Positions 1 through 7,127 of a stretch of 8,055 nt of DNA are shown here, piece by piece. Under the pieces are notes generated by a model. It was not told the origin of the DNA, searched no databases, and was given only the letters and a program-made list of their open reading frames with translations. The DNA comes from Candidatus Sulfotelmatobacter sp. Its GTDB lineage: Bacteria > Acidobacteriota > Terriglobia > Terriglobales > Acidobacteriaceae. Both the position numbers and the translations under genes were made by a program. How positions within the stretch are numbered: position 1 is the stretch's first letter; each line of letters opens with the position of its first letter. Location: the NCBI GenBank assembly GCA_030037575.1, contig JASHRB010000168.1, positions 1 to 8,055 on the forward strand, written 5' to 3'.

Positions 1-1
1 G

Positions 2-217
2 AAAATGTCGCCGGCGGAGGCGATCGCCGCGGCAACCATGAATGGAGCGTGGGCCTTGCGGGTCGCGGATCGAAAGGGATCGATCGAGCCCGGAAAAGAT
101 GCCGACTTCGCACTCTTTGCCGTTCACGATTATCGCGAAATTCCTTACTGGTTTGGCAGCGACCGCTGTGAGCTGACGGTCATCAATGGGAACATCGTCA
201 ACCGCCCGGGAACCTAG
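2..217 (+). CDS. hutI: Imidazolonepropionase, C-terminal fragment (5' end outside window)
   Basis: Seventy-one C-terminal codons are visible, and the frame is open to the left edge. The Met at position 5 is internal, not the start. The enzyme is a metal-dependent amidohydrolase that opens 4-imidazolone-5-propanoate to N-formimino-L-glutamate, the third step of cytoplasmic histidine breakdown. The segment shows the typical C-terminal pattern: SPAEAIAAAT (the helix after the last barrel strand), then GSIEPGKDADFALF (the closing beta-sandwich strand shared by many amidohydrolases), then DYREIPYWFG, which is characteristic of HutI rather than of dihydroorotase or other relatives. The metal ligands and substrate-binding residues lie upstream, outside the window; the full protein is usually about 400-420 residues. 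The next gene starts 99 bases downstream on the same strand, so co-transcription is possible but not shown. HutI is the best call; another amidohydrolase of the same superfamily is the alternative. Confidence 0.85.
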   Translation, partial: KMSPAEAIAAATMNGAWALRVADRKGSIEPGKDADFALFAVHDYREIPYWFGSDRCELTVINGNIVNRPGT

Positions 218-316
218 GCTCAGAGCTGCATATAAACTGAGAAGTGCTCTGCTTTGACCAGGCGGCTGCGAAATAGGTTGGAACGAATCCGTTTTGGCTG
301 GCCCAGAGAAAACTCC

Positions 317-2941
317 ATGAAGAAAATCTTGCTGACCGTCGTCCTTCTGCTTTGCACCATCTCGCTGGCATTCGCTCAGCGCCTGCCGGAGATCGCGACA
401 CCGGAGAATTACAAACTCACCTTCACGCCGAATCTCGAAAAGGCGACTTTCGACGGGGATGAGATCATTTCCATCCGCGTGCTGAAGCCGACGTCGCACA
501 TCACGCTGAATGCCGTCGACATCGATCTTCACGAGGTGACCATCACCAGCGGCGGCGGCAACACACAAAAGGCCGCGCCCACTTCAGAAAAAGACAAAGA
601 AATGGTCGTGCTTACGGTCGAAAAATCACTACCCGCAGGGCCGGCTGCCATTCATATCACCTACAGTGGAATTCTTAACGACGAGATGCGCGGCCTGTAC
701 CTCGGCAAAGACGACCACGGGCGCAAGTACGCTGCATCGCAGTTCGAAGCGACGGACGCTCGCCGCGCGTTTCCGTCCTTCGATGAGCCAGCTTACAAAG
801 CCACATTCGACATCACCGCCGTGGCCGACAAAGGCCAGATCGCAATATCGAATTCGAAAGTAGTTTCTGACACGCTGGGTCCCGACGAAAAACACGCTGT
901 AACATTCGCCACTACGCCGAGGATGTCTTCCTACCTGGCGGCTCTCGTCGTCGGTGATTTCGAATACATGGAAGGCCAAGCCGACGGTATCCCGATTCGG
1001 GTTTACAGCACTCCCGGCAAAAAAGAACTGGACCAGTTTGCGCTCCAATCCGCCGAACACATCCTGAGCTATTACGACAAATATTTCTCCATCAAATATC
1101 CCTACGGCAAACTTGATCTCGTCGGCCTTCCCGATTTTTCCGCGGGCGCGATGGAGAACACTGGGTGCATTACCTTCCGCGAGGTGCTGCTGGAAATCGA
1201 TGAGAAGCACGGTTCGGTTGATCAGAAAAAAGAGATCGCCTCGGTGATCGCCCATGAAATGGCTCACCAGTGGTTCGGCGACCTGGTCACGATGAAGTGG
1301 TGGAACGACATTTGGCTCAACGAGGGCTTTGCCACGTGGATGTCGAGCAAACCGCTTGAAGCATGGAAGCCGGAGTGGCGGTTCGCTTTAGATGACGTGA
1401 GCGATACCGATCGGTCAATGAATATCGATTCCCTCGCCAACACGCGCCCCATCGAGCAGCCGGCCGATACTCCCGCGCAAATTGAGGAATTATTCGATGG
1501 CATTGCTTACGGCAAGACGGCGGCGGTTCTGCGGATGATCGAGTCTTACCTGGGCGAGCAGTCCTTCCGGGCGGGAGTGAATGCATATCTCAAAAAACAT
1601 CAATATGCAAACGCGACCGCAAAGGATTTCTGGGATGCGCAAGCCAAGACATCGAAAAGGCCGGTCGACCGGATCATGCCAACCTTCGTCAATCAAGCCG
1701 GAGTTCCCATCATAGACATAAGGACGCAATGTTCCGGCTCCACAACCAGCGTAACCATGGAACAGCGCCGCTACTACCACGATCGCCAGAAATTTGACGC
1801 GCCCAATGGTGAGCTGTGGGAAGTTCCGCTTTGCATGAAGTCGTCGAGCGGAGCGGAAAAATGTGAACTGCTGACCAAGCGGCAGGGAACCGCGACCTTT
1901 CCCGGTTGTTCCGCCTGGGTCTTGGCCAATGCCAACGCCAAGGGATATTACCGCGTCGGCTACCAGGCCGAGGTTGTGAAGGCCCTCGCCAACGATGCCG
2001 AGACCAAACTGTCTGCCGCCGAGCGGATCGCGTTGCAGACCGACGTTTGGGCTTCCGTGGGCGTGGGTCGCGAGCCTGTTGGTGACTTCCTCGCTTTCGC
2101 CGGGGGCCTGCAAAATGATCGCAGTCCTGCCTTGATGGAAGATCTGCTAGGGCACCTCGATTACATCGGGCGATACCTCGTGACCGACGGAGATCGCGAT
2201 TCTTATCGCGCCTGGCTGGACCAATACCTCATTCCGATCTTGAACGACGTCGGTTGGGGGCCGAAGCCGGGCGAAGCGGAAGAGAATGCATCGCTGCGCC
2301 ATTTTGTTTTCCGGGCCCTCGGTTACGATGCGCGCGATCCCAAAGCTCTAGCGGAAGCACGCCAGCTTGCCGACCATGTGTTGCAAAATCCAAATTCCAT
2401 TGGTCCGGAACTGGCGTCGAGCGCCTTGAGCCTCGCGGCGTTGAACGGCGATCGGGCGTTTTACGACAAAGTCATGGCCGCATTGAAGAGCGCCAAATCG
2501 CCGGAGGATTATTACATGTACCAGGCAACCTTAGCCGAGTTCACCGATCCCAATCTCTTGCAGCGCACTTTGGAGTATGCCACCTCTCCCGATGTCCGCT
2601 CGCAGGATGCGCTACTCCTTGTGGCCAGAGTCATACGTAACCCTGCGGGTGAGAAACTGGCCTGGGACTTCGTCCAAAGTCATTGGGAGTCCGTGCAAAA
2701 GGTGGGGGGGCCCTTCGCCAGCGCTGCAATTGTGGGCGCAAGCGGTTCATTTTGCTCAGCCAAAATGCGAGACCAGGTGACAAGCTTTTATGACGCCCAC
2801 AAGATCGCCGCGGCGGAGCGCACTTACCGCCAGTCGATCGAGCGCATCGACGAATGCGTTGATCTCAAAGCACAACAAGGGCCCCAGCTCGCGTTGTATT
2901 TAGACGTGCGGACGGGCGCGTCGGGCGCGCAGACGAGGTAA
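317..2941 (+). CDS. Secreted M1-family zinc aminopeptidase (aminopeptidase N / ERAP1-like)
   Basis: An 874-residue exopeptidase that removes N-terminal amino acids from peptides. Residues 1-20 form a Sec signal peptide (MKK, hydrophobic core, AFA before Q21). No lipobox precedes Cys13, so export to the periplasm or outside is expected. An N-terminal beta domain is followed by the catalytic domain: exopeptidase motif GAMEN at 277-281, zinc site HEMAH at 313-317 with the third ligand E336 (HEXXH-X18-E, within NEGFA), and likely transition-state Tyr398 in AYGK. The rest is the long C-terminal part of the ERAP1-like type. Length and motifs are complete, so activity is likely. The reading frame also extends upstream to a TTG at 254, but that would put 21 arginine-rich residues before the signal peptide. 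The ATG at 317 is therefore preferred, with a weak purine-rich AGAGAAA (304-310) as its ribosome site. It follows hutI on the same strand. Physiological substrates cannot be told from sequence. Confidence 0.93.
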   Translation: MKKILLTVVLLLCTISLAFAQRLPEIATPENYKLTFTPNLEKATFDGDEIISIRVLKPTSHITLNAVDIDLHEVTITSGGGNTQKAAPTSEKDKEMVVLTVEKSLPAGPAAIHITYSGILNDEMRGLYLGKDDHGRKYAASQFEATDARRAFPSFDEPAYKATFDITAVADKGQIAISNSKVVSDTLGPDEKHAVTFATTPRMSSYLAALVVGDFEYMEGQADGIPIRVYSTPGKKELDQFALQSAEHILSYYDKYFSIKYPYGKLDLVGLPDFSAGAMENTGCITFREVLLEIDEKHGSVDQKKEIASVIAHEMAHQWFGDLVTMKWWNDIWLNEGFATWMSSKPLEAWKPEWRFALDDVSDTDRSMNIDSLANTRPIEQPADTPAQIEELFDGIAYGKTAAVLRMIESYLGEQSFRAGVNAYLKKHQYANATAKDFWDAQAKTSKRPVDRIMPTFVNQAGVPIIDIRTQCSGSTTSVTMEQRRYYHDRQKFDAPNGELWEVPLCMKSSSGAEKCELLTKRQGTATFPGCSAWVLANANAKGYYRVGYQAEVVKALANDAETKLSAAERIALQTDVWASVGVGREPVGDFLAFAGGLQNDRSPALMEDLLGHLDYIGRYLVTDGDRDSYRAWLDQYLIPILNDVGWGPKPGEAEENASLRHFVFRALGYDARDPKALAEARQLADHVLQNPNSIGPELASSALSLAALNGDRAFYDKVMAALKSAKSPEDYYMYQATLAEFTDPNLLQRTLEYATSPDVRSQDALLLVARVIRNPAGEKLAWDFVQSHWESVQKVGGPFASAAIVGASGSFCSAKMRDQVTSFYDAHKIAAAERTYRQSIERIDECVDLKAQQGPQLALYLDVRTGASGAQTR

Positions 2942-2978
2942 TCCGCCGCCGAATACAAAAATGCCTCTCGGCTCCGAT

Positions 2979-3176
2979 TCAACGGCGCGGGGACGAGCGT
3001 TTGGTGGCTTCATATCGGCCCGCCCGAAGGGGTGATTGCGAAAAGCGTGCCGCCGGCTTGTACTCCGCTAGCGCTGCCGAGCGTAGCTGATGTCGTAGCA
3101 TAGAGATTGCGTTTGAGTCGAACACGAGGCCTCGCAGACTGCCTGCATAACCTGCAATTCCTCCCGCCGTTTTCAT
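2979..3176 (-). CDS. Possible small protein, 65 aa, function unknown
   Basis: Not recognised. This minus-strand frame starts with MKTAGGIAGYAGSLRG and ends with a basic tail (SSPRR). It has no hydrophobic segment long enough to span a membrane, no signal peptide and no cysteine pattern. The main support is the start: on the minus strand GGAGG (3184-3188 on the plus strand) lies seven bases before the ATG at 3176, which is near-ideal spacing. The gene would be divergent from the sigma-kinase operon, a position typical of small regulators or accessory peptides. Against it, the codons show no clear preference for G/C in third position, unlike the neighbouring genes, and the C-terminal half looks random. 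The frame continues upstream to a possible start at 3251, but that start has no comparable ribosome site. It may equally be chance. Confidence 0.25.
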   Translation of the reverse strand: MKTAGGIAGYAGSLRGLVFDSNAISMLRHQLRSAALAEYKPAARFSQSPLRAGRYEATKRSSPRR

Positions 3177-3183
3177 CGAGTTT

Positions 3184-3188
3184 CCTCC
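3184..3188 (-). promoter_or_regulatory. Shine-Dalgarno GGAGG for the small minus-strand frame
   Basis: CCTCC on the plus strand reads GGAGG on the minus strand, with a 7-base spacer to the ATG at 3176-3174. It is one of the strongest ribosome-site matches in the window. It decides the start of the candidate small gene if that gene is real. A second GGGAGG occurs just inside the frame (about 3161-3166), which shows that such purine runs are locally common and weakens the argument. Confidence 0.35.
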
Positions 3189-3404
3189 GGTTGTCCTTGT
3201 GATTTCGACTGACCTGTGCTGGTCGGCCATTGCCTGATCCGGGAGCAGCATGGGTCTGTGTCGGCACGGGCGGAATCGGAACGTTCTAAGAAAGCAACAA
3301 GATGCCTAACGACCTTATGAACACAAGGTCTTCCGAACCCGTCGCAATCGCGAACTCTGCCGGAAGCGATCCGTCGCCCCAGGCAAAGTTTTTGCCGGAA
3401 AAGA

Positions 3405-3433
3405 TTGGAAGAGCTTGCCGGCTGTGGTACGCT
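3405..3433 (+). promoter_or_regulatory. Candidate extended -10 promoter of the sigma-kinase operon
   Basis: TTGGAA (3405-3410) is separated by exactly 17 bases from TACGCT (3428-3433). That hexamer is preceded by TGG (3425-3427), giving an extended -10 element. Transcription would start near 3440 and leave a leader of about 33 bases before the ATG at 3473. The -10 hexamer keeps the first, second and last consensus bases, and the -35 matches four of six. The element lies inside the over-long reading frame that begins at 3302, which supports the shorter protein start. It resembles a housekeeping-type promoter rather than an obvious ECF autoregulated one. Confidence 0.4.
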
Positions 3434-3472
3434 ACGCTCGTTTCTCTCCCTCCGTATTTCTTTCCACGTCTT

Positions 3473-4063
3473 ATGGGTGTAGGGCGGTCTTCGTCGGGGA
3501 ATGTCACTGAGTTGCTTCGGGCCTGGGCAGGCGGGGACCAGAGCGCACTCGAAAAACTGACCCCTGTGGTGTATGCCGAACTGCACCGCATCGCGCGTTA
3601 CTACATGTCGCGCGAGGGCGGCGGGCATACACTGCAGACGACTGCGCTGATCAATGAAGTTTATTTGCGGCTGGTTGATTTTCGCAGCGTCCAGTGGCAG
3701 GACCGGGCACATTTCTTTGCGGTGTCGTCCCAGTTGATGCGGCGGATCCTGGTCGATTTTGCCCGCTCCCGCGGCCGCCAGAAAAGAGGCGCCGGAGCAG
3801 TTCATCTGCCACTGGACCAGGCGCAGACGCCGAGCATCCGCCCGAATATGGATCTGCTCGCACTCGATCAAGCCCTCAGTTCCCTGGCATTGGTTGATGA
3901 AAGGAAAAGCAAAGTTGTTGAGTTGCGCTTCTTCGGCGGACTAAGCGTGGAAGAAACTGCAGAAGTCTTGCGCGTTTCTGCGCACACAGTGATACGAGAT
4001 TGGGAGTTTGCCAAGGGTTGGCTGTTTCAAAGAATGCGTGGAGAGCTGTGCAGTGAAGAATGA
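3473..4063 (+). CDS. ECF-type sigma factor, TIGR02999 / kinase-associated (ECF43-like) group
   Basis: A 196-residue RNA polymerase sigma factor that should direct polymerase to a specific promoter set. Region sigma-2 runs from about residue 11 (VTELLRAWAGGDQSALEKL) to 100, with the region 2.3/2.4-like stretch FFAVSSQLMRRILVDFARSR at 81-100. Region sigma-4 spans about 130-190, with helix-turn-helix GLSVEETAEVLRVSAHTVIRDW at 156-177. The frame is open back to 3302, but the extra 57 residues do not resemble the family, and a promoter-like element lies within them, so the ATG at 3473 is preferred. No Shine-Dalgarno precedes it; the leader is pyrimidine-rich. In region 2.2 the acidic D-A-E-D stretch of ordinary ECF factors aligns with Q55-T56-T57-A58, while the following N61-E62 keeps the Q-E position. 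Its 3' end overlaps the kinase gene by 11 bases, and no anti-sigma gene is visible. Family membership is secure; the exact ECF group number is from memory. Confidence 0.9.
   Translation: MGVGRSSSGNVTELLRAWAGGDQSALEKLTPVVYAELHRIARYYMSREGGGHTLQTTALINEVYLRLVDFRSVQWQDRAHFFAVSSQLMRRILVDFARSRGRQKRGAGAVHLPLDQAQTPSIRPNMDLLALDQALSSLALVDERKSKVVELRFFGGLSVEETAEVLRVSAHTVIRDWEFAKGWLFQRMRGELCSEE
4040..4043 (+). promoter_or_regulatory. Ribosome binding site GGAG that decides the kinase GTG start
   Basis: GGAG lies inside the 3' end of the sigma gene, nine bases before the GTG at 4053-4055. An ATG at 4060 overlaps the sigma stop (ATGA) but is in the wrong frame. The upstream TTG at 4008 would add residues that do not resemble the family's N-terminus. 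The arrangement implies translational coupling of sigma factor and kinase. Confidence 0.6.
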
Positions 4064-7000
4064 ACACTGGAACCGTGCCGAGGCTCTGTATCACCAGGCC
4101 CTGCAACTGGACGAGAGCACCCGCGCTGAATTTCTTGACAAGGAGTGTGGAGAGGACCAATCACTTCGCCACGACTTGGAATCGCTGTTGGCCAACGCCA
4201 AGGAAGCTGGACAGTTCTTCGAGTCACCGGCCATAATGCACGCGGGAAAGCTGCTGGCCAGCGAAATGTCTGACCCGGAAAACGGGGATGAACGAATCGG
4301 CCGCGTGGTTTCCCATTACCGCGTACTCGAGAAGCTGGCCAGCGGCGGCATGGGGCTGATCTATAAAGCCGAGGACACACGTCTGCATCGTTTCGTTGCG
4401 CTGAAGTTTCTCCCCGAACATTTCGCGCAAGATCCGCAATGGCTTGCACGCTTTGAGCGCGAGGCGCAGGCGGCTTCCGCGCTCAATCACCCGAACATTT
4501 GTACAGTCCATGACATTGGTGAGCATGAAGGAAATGCGTTTATCGCGATGGAGTTTCTGGATGGCCAAACACTCAACCGCGTCATTGGCGGAACGCCACT
4601 CACGGGCGACCAAATTCTTGACGTGGGGATGCAGATTGCGCAAGCTCTCCAAGCCGCTCACAGCCATGGCATCGTTCATCGCGACGTCAAGCCGGCCAAC
4701 ATCTTTCTTTGTAGCAGCGGGCAGGTCAAACTCCTGGACTTTGGGATCGCGAAACTCAGTCAGGAGTCAGCGGCAGGCGATCGGGCGTCTTCGACCCAGC
4801 ACCTGCCAGGGCAGACGGAGTTGACGGATACAGGCCTTCTCGTGGGCACGGCGACTTACATGTCTCCCGAGCAGGTTCGGGGAGAAGATCTTGATCCACG
4901 TACAGACCTCTTCAGCTTTGGCGTCGTGCTCTATGAGATGGCATGTGGAATTCCGCCTTTTCAAGGGCAAACGCCGGAAGAAGTTCGCGCCGCCATTCTG
5001 GCTAGAACTCCACCGCTCTTGTCGACTGACGTTGGGGGTTCGTCGAAGGGGCTCCGTGGCATCATCACGAAAGCGCTGGAGAAAAATCGCCATGTGCGCT
5101 ACCAGCGGGCCGCCGAAATCGGCGCCGATTTACGGCAATTGAAGCGTGAGGCGGAAAGCAGTCAGTTTGCGAGTGGCGTTGCGGTTGCTGCTCAGACTCC
5201 GGCCACGCGAAAGAATATCCGAAGGATGGTTGCCTTCGCGCTTCTGCTGTTCGCGGGGATTGTGTCCGCTGCATTCTTTCTTCGCTCACGCCCGAAGCGG
5301 GCGTCTTTAACTGAGCGCGACACAGTGGTGCTGACCGATTTCAACAATCAGACCTCGGATCCGGTTTTCAGCGATGCATTGAAGCAAGCTTTCGCCGCCG
5401 AGCTGGGGCAGTCGCCTTTCTTGAACGTGATGTCGGATAGGAAGGTCAACGGAACTTTACGCCTGATGGGCCGCGCCCCAGGAGAGCGAATTACGGGGGA
5501 TGTCGGCCGCGAGATTTGCCAACGCAACGGGGCGAAGGCCCTGATCAATGGAGGCATTTCCAGTCTGGGCAGCATCTATCTCATCACTTTGAACGCGATT
5601 GCCTGCAGCACGGGCGAGAATCTGGCGCAAGAACAAGCTCAGGCAGCTACAAAAGAAGGCGTCTTGAAGGCGCTGAGCCAGGCGTCGTCCAGCCTGCGCA
5701 GCAAGCTGGGAGAATCCCTGCCCTCGGTGAAGAAATATGAAACGCCGATCGAGGCTACGACAAGTTCTCTGGAAGCATTGCAGAATTATAGCCTGGGCCT
5801 GAAGGTCAGAAAAGAGAAAGGGCCGGTGGCCAGTATTCCTTTCTTCAAGCGCGCCGTTGAACTGGACCCTAATTTTCCCATGGCGTATGCCGCGCTATCG
5901 GCTGCCTACGCGAACAGCCGTCGGCCGTCCCCCGCCATAGAGTACGTAAGCAAGGCATACCAACTACGCGACCGGGTAACACAGCGCGAGAGACTGCGTA
6001 TCTCCGCTACATATTTTGGCACGATGGAGGAGGAAGAAAAGGCCATCCTGGCGTATCAAAACTGGATCGATAACTACCCACGTGATCCACAGCCTCACCT
6101 CAACTTGGGGGTCACCTACGCCAGGATTGGGCAACATGAAAAGGCCCTTCCCGAAATCAAGCAGGCATTGGAGCTGGACCCAGATTCCTCGCTTTACTAT
6201 GCCGATCTGCTGTTCACCTGCCTAACCCTGAACCGGTTCGATGAAGCTCAGGCTGCCTTCGATCTGGCTCTCGCACGCGGGCTGGACAGCGGAGAGGTGC
6301 GCGTGCAGATGTATGCTCTAGCTTTTGTCCGCGGAGACAAAAAGGCTATGGAAAAACAGCTCGCCTGGTTTGCGGGCAAGCCAGGAGAAGAGGATTTAAT
6401 GCTTTCAACACAGTCGGATAGCGAAGCTTACTACGGACACATGCGTGCGGCGCGGGATTTCTCGCGAAAGGCTGCGGATTCGGCACTCCGTGCCGGCTCC
6501 AAAGAAGCAGCTGCGCTTTGGCAGGTGAATGCCGCACTGCGAGAGGCGGAGATCGGTGAAACCACCACCGCACGCAAAGGGGTCGCATCGGCGCTATCGC
6601 TGTCTCAGGGCAGAGACGTGAAAATCGTCGCCGCTCTCGCACTGGCTCGCATCGGCGATCGCAAAGCTGAAACGCTGGCCACGGAATTGGCCAAAGAATT
6701 TCCGACAAGCACCCTGCTGAAAGTATACTGGCTGCCTACGATCCACGCTGCGCTTGAATTAAGATGGGGTAATTCCGGCAAAGCACTGGAGCAATTGGAG
6801 GAAGCCAAGTCCTATGAGTTGGGTATCACGAGTACCTTCGTAAACAACCTCTATCCCGCTTATGTACGCGGTCAAGCCTTCCTGCTCGCCCGCGATGGCC
6901 AGTCCGCCGCGGCAGAATTCCAGAAGTTGCTCGACCGTCCCGGACTGACGGTAAACTTTGTTACCGGATCGATTGCCCATCTCCAACTCGGACGTGCCTA

Positions 7001-7127
7001 CGCGATGGCCGGCGATCCCGTTAAAGCGAAGAAGGCGTACCAAGACTTCTTTGACTTGTGGAAAAAGGCGGATTCTGATCTAGCCATTCTCAAGCGGGCC
7101 AAAGCGGAATTTGTCCAGCTGCGATAA
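4053..7127 (+). CDS. Transmembrane Ser/Thr protein kinase with TPR-rich C-terminal region
   Basis: A 1024-residue PknB/Hanks-type kinase. Residues 1-60 form the short helical leader common in acidobacterial kinases (HWNRAEALYHQAL, then LDESTRAEFLDKEC). The kinase domain covers about 90-360: glycine loop LASGGMG at 95-101, Lys118 in VALK, helix-C Glu137, HRDVKPAN at 209-216 with catalytic Asp211, DFG at 229-231 and SPE at 271-273. All catalytic residues are present, so an active enzyme is expected. The activation loop (about 40 residues between DFG and SPE) is long and rich in Ser and Thr. One membrane helix at about 392-410 follows the kinase, so the C-terminal 610 residues should be extracytoplasmic. 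They begin with a TDFNNQTSDPVF-type domain, followed by TPR-like helices at about 593-626, 681-748 and 974-1007, probably a protein or ligand sensor. The start is the GTG at 4053, overlapping the sigma gene, which points to a functional pair. Substrate and stimulus are unknown. Confidence 0.93.
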   Translation: MKNEHWNRAEALYHQALQLDESTRAEFLDKECGEDQSLRHDLESLLANAKEAGQFFESPAIMHAGKLLASEMSDPENGDERIGRVVSHYRVLEKLASGGMGLIYKAEDTRLHRFVALKFLPEHFAQDPQWLARFEREAQAASALNHPNICTVHDIGEHEGNAFIAMEFLDGQTLNRVIGGTPLTGDQILDVGMQIAQALQAAHSHGIVHRDVKPANIFLCSSGQVKLLDFGIAKLSQESAAGDRASSTQHLPGQTELTDTGLLVGTATYMSPEQVRGEDLDPRTDLFSFGVVLYEMACGIPPFQGQTPEEVRAAILARTPPLLSTDVGGSSKGLRGIITKALEKNRHVRYQRAAEIGADLRQLKREAESSQFASGVAVAAQTPATRKNIRRMVAFALLLFAGIVSAAFFLRSRPKRASLTERDTVVLTDFNNQTSDPVFSDALKQAFAAELGQSPFLNVMSDRKVNGTLRLMGRAPGERITGDVGREICQRNGAKALINGGISSLGSIYLITLNAIACSTGENLAQEQAQAATKEGVLKALSQASSSLRSKLGESLPSVKKYETPIEATTSSLEALQNYSLGLKVRKEKGPVASIPFFKRAVELDPNFPMAYAALSAAYANSRRPSPAIEYVSKAYQLRDRVTQRERLRISATYFGTMEEEEKAILAYQNWIDNYPRDPQPHLNLGVTYARIGQHEKALPEIKQALELDPDSSLYYADLLFTCLTLNRFDEAQAAFDLALARGLDSGEVRVQMYALAFVRGDKKAMEKQLAWFAGKPGEEDLMLSTQSDSEAYYGHMRAARDFSRKAADSALRAGSKEAAALWQVNAALREAEIGETTTARKGVASALSLSQGRDVKIVAALALARIGDRKAETLATELAKEFPTSTLLKVYWLPTIHAALELRWGNSGKALEQLEEAKSYELGITSTFVNNLYPAYVRGQAFLLARDGQSAAAEFQKLLDRPGLTVNFVTGSIAHLQLGRAYAMAGDPVKAKKAYQDFFDLWKKADSDLAILKRAKAEFVQLR

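Larger units (their letters stand above)
2942..3472. other. Intergenic region between aminopeptidase and sigma factor
   Basis: No confident gene lies in these 531 bases. The first part contains a low-confidence minus-strand reading frame (2979-3176) with a strong Shine-Dalgarno. An imperfect stem-loop sits at 3067-3087: an 8-bp stem interrupted by one bulged G at 3071, with a GCCG tetraloop and no T-tract, so it is not a classical terminator. The last part (3302-3472) is open in the sigma-factor frame but reads as non-family sequence and contains a promoter-like element at 3405-3433. It is therefore better viewed as upstream regulatory DNA than as coding sequence. No rho-independent terminator is seen after the aminopeptidase. 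Confidence 0.5.

Noticed and set aside
219..251. Inverted repeats CAGAGC/GCTCTG and CTCAG/CTGAG after hutI as a terminator
   Set aside because: Long loops, the two pairings exclude each other, and no T-tract follows.
254..316. TTG start adding 21 residues to the aminopeptidase
   Set aside because: It would put an arginine-rich stretch in front of a clean signal peptide that begins with the ATG at 317.
1490..2113. 207-codon frame on the minus strand inside the aminopeptidase gene
   Set aside because: It is a shadow of a gene with full family motifs on the plus strand and shows no recognisable protein pattern.
3078..3440. Ten-base inverted match (CGAGCGTAGC at 3078-3087, GCTACGCTCG at 3431-3440) flanking the intergenic region
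   Set aside because: Many ten-base matches are expected by chance in 8 kb, and there is no third copy or extended symmetry.
3173..3871. 232-codon frame on the minus strand across the sigma gene
   Set aside because: It is antisense to a clear sigma factor; its composition is rich in Arg, Pro and Cys, typical of a shadow frame.
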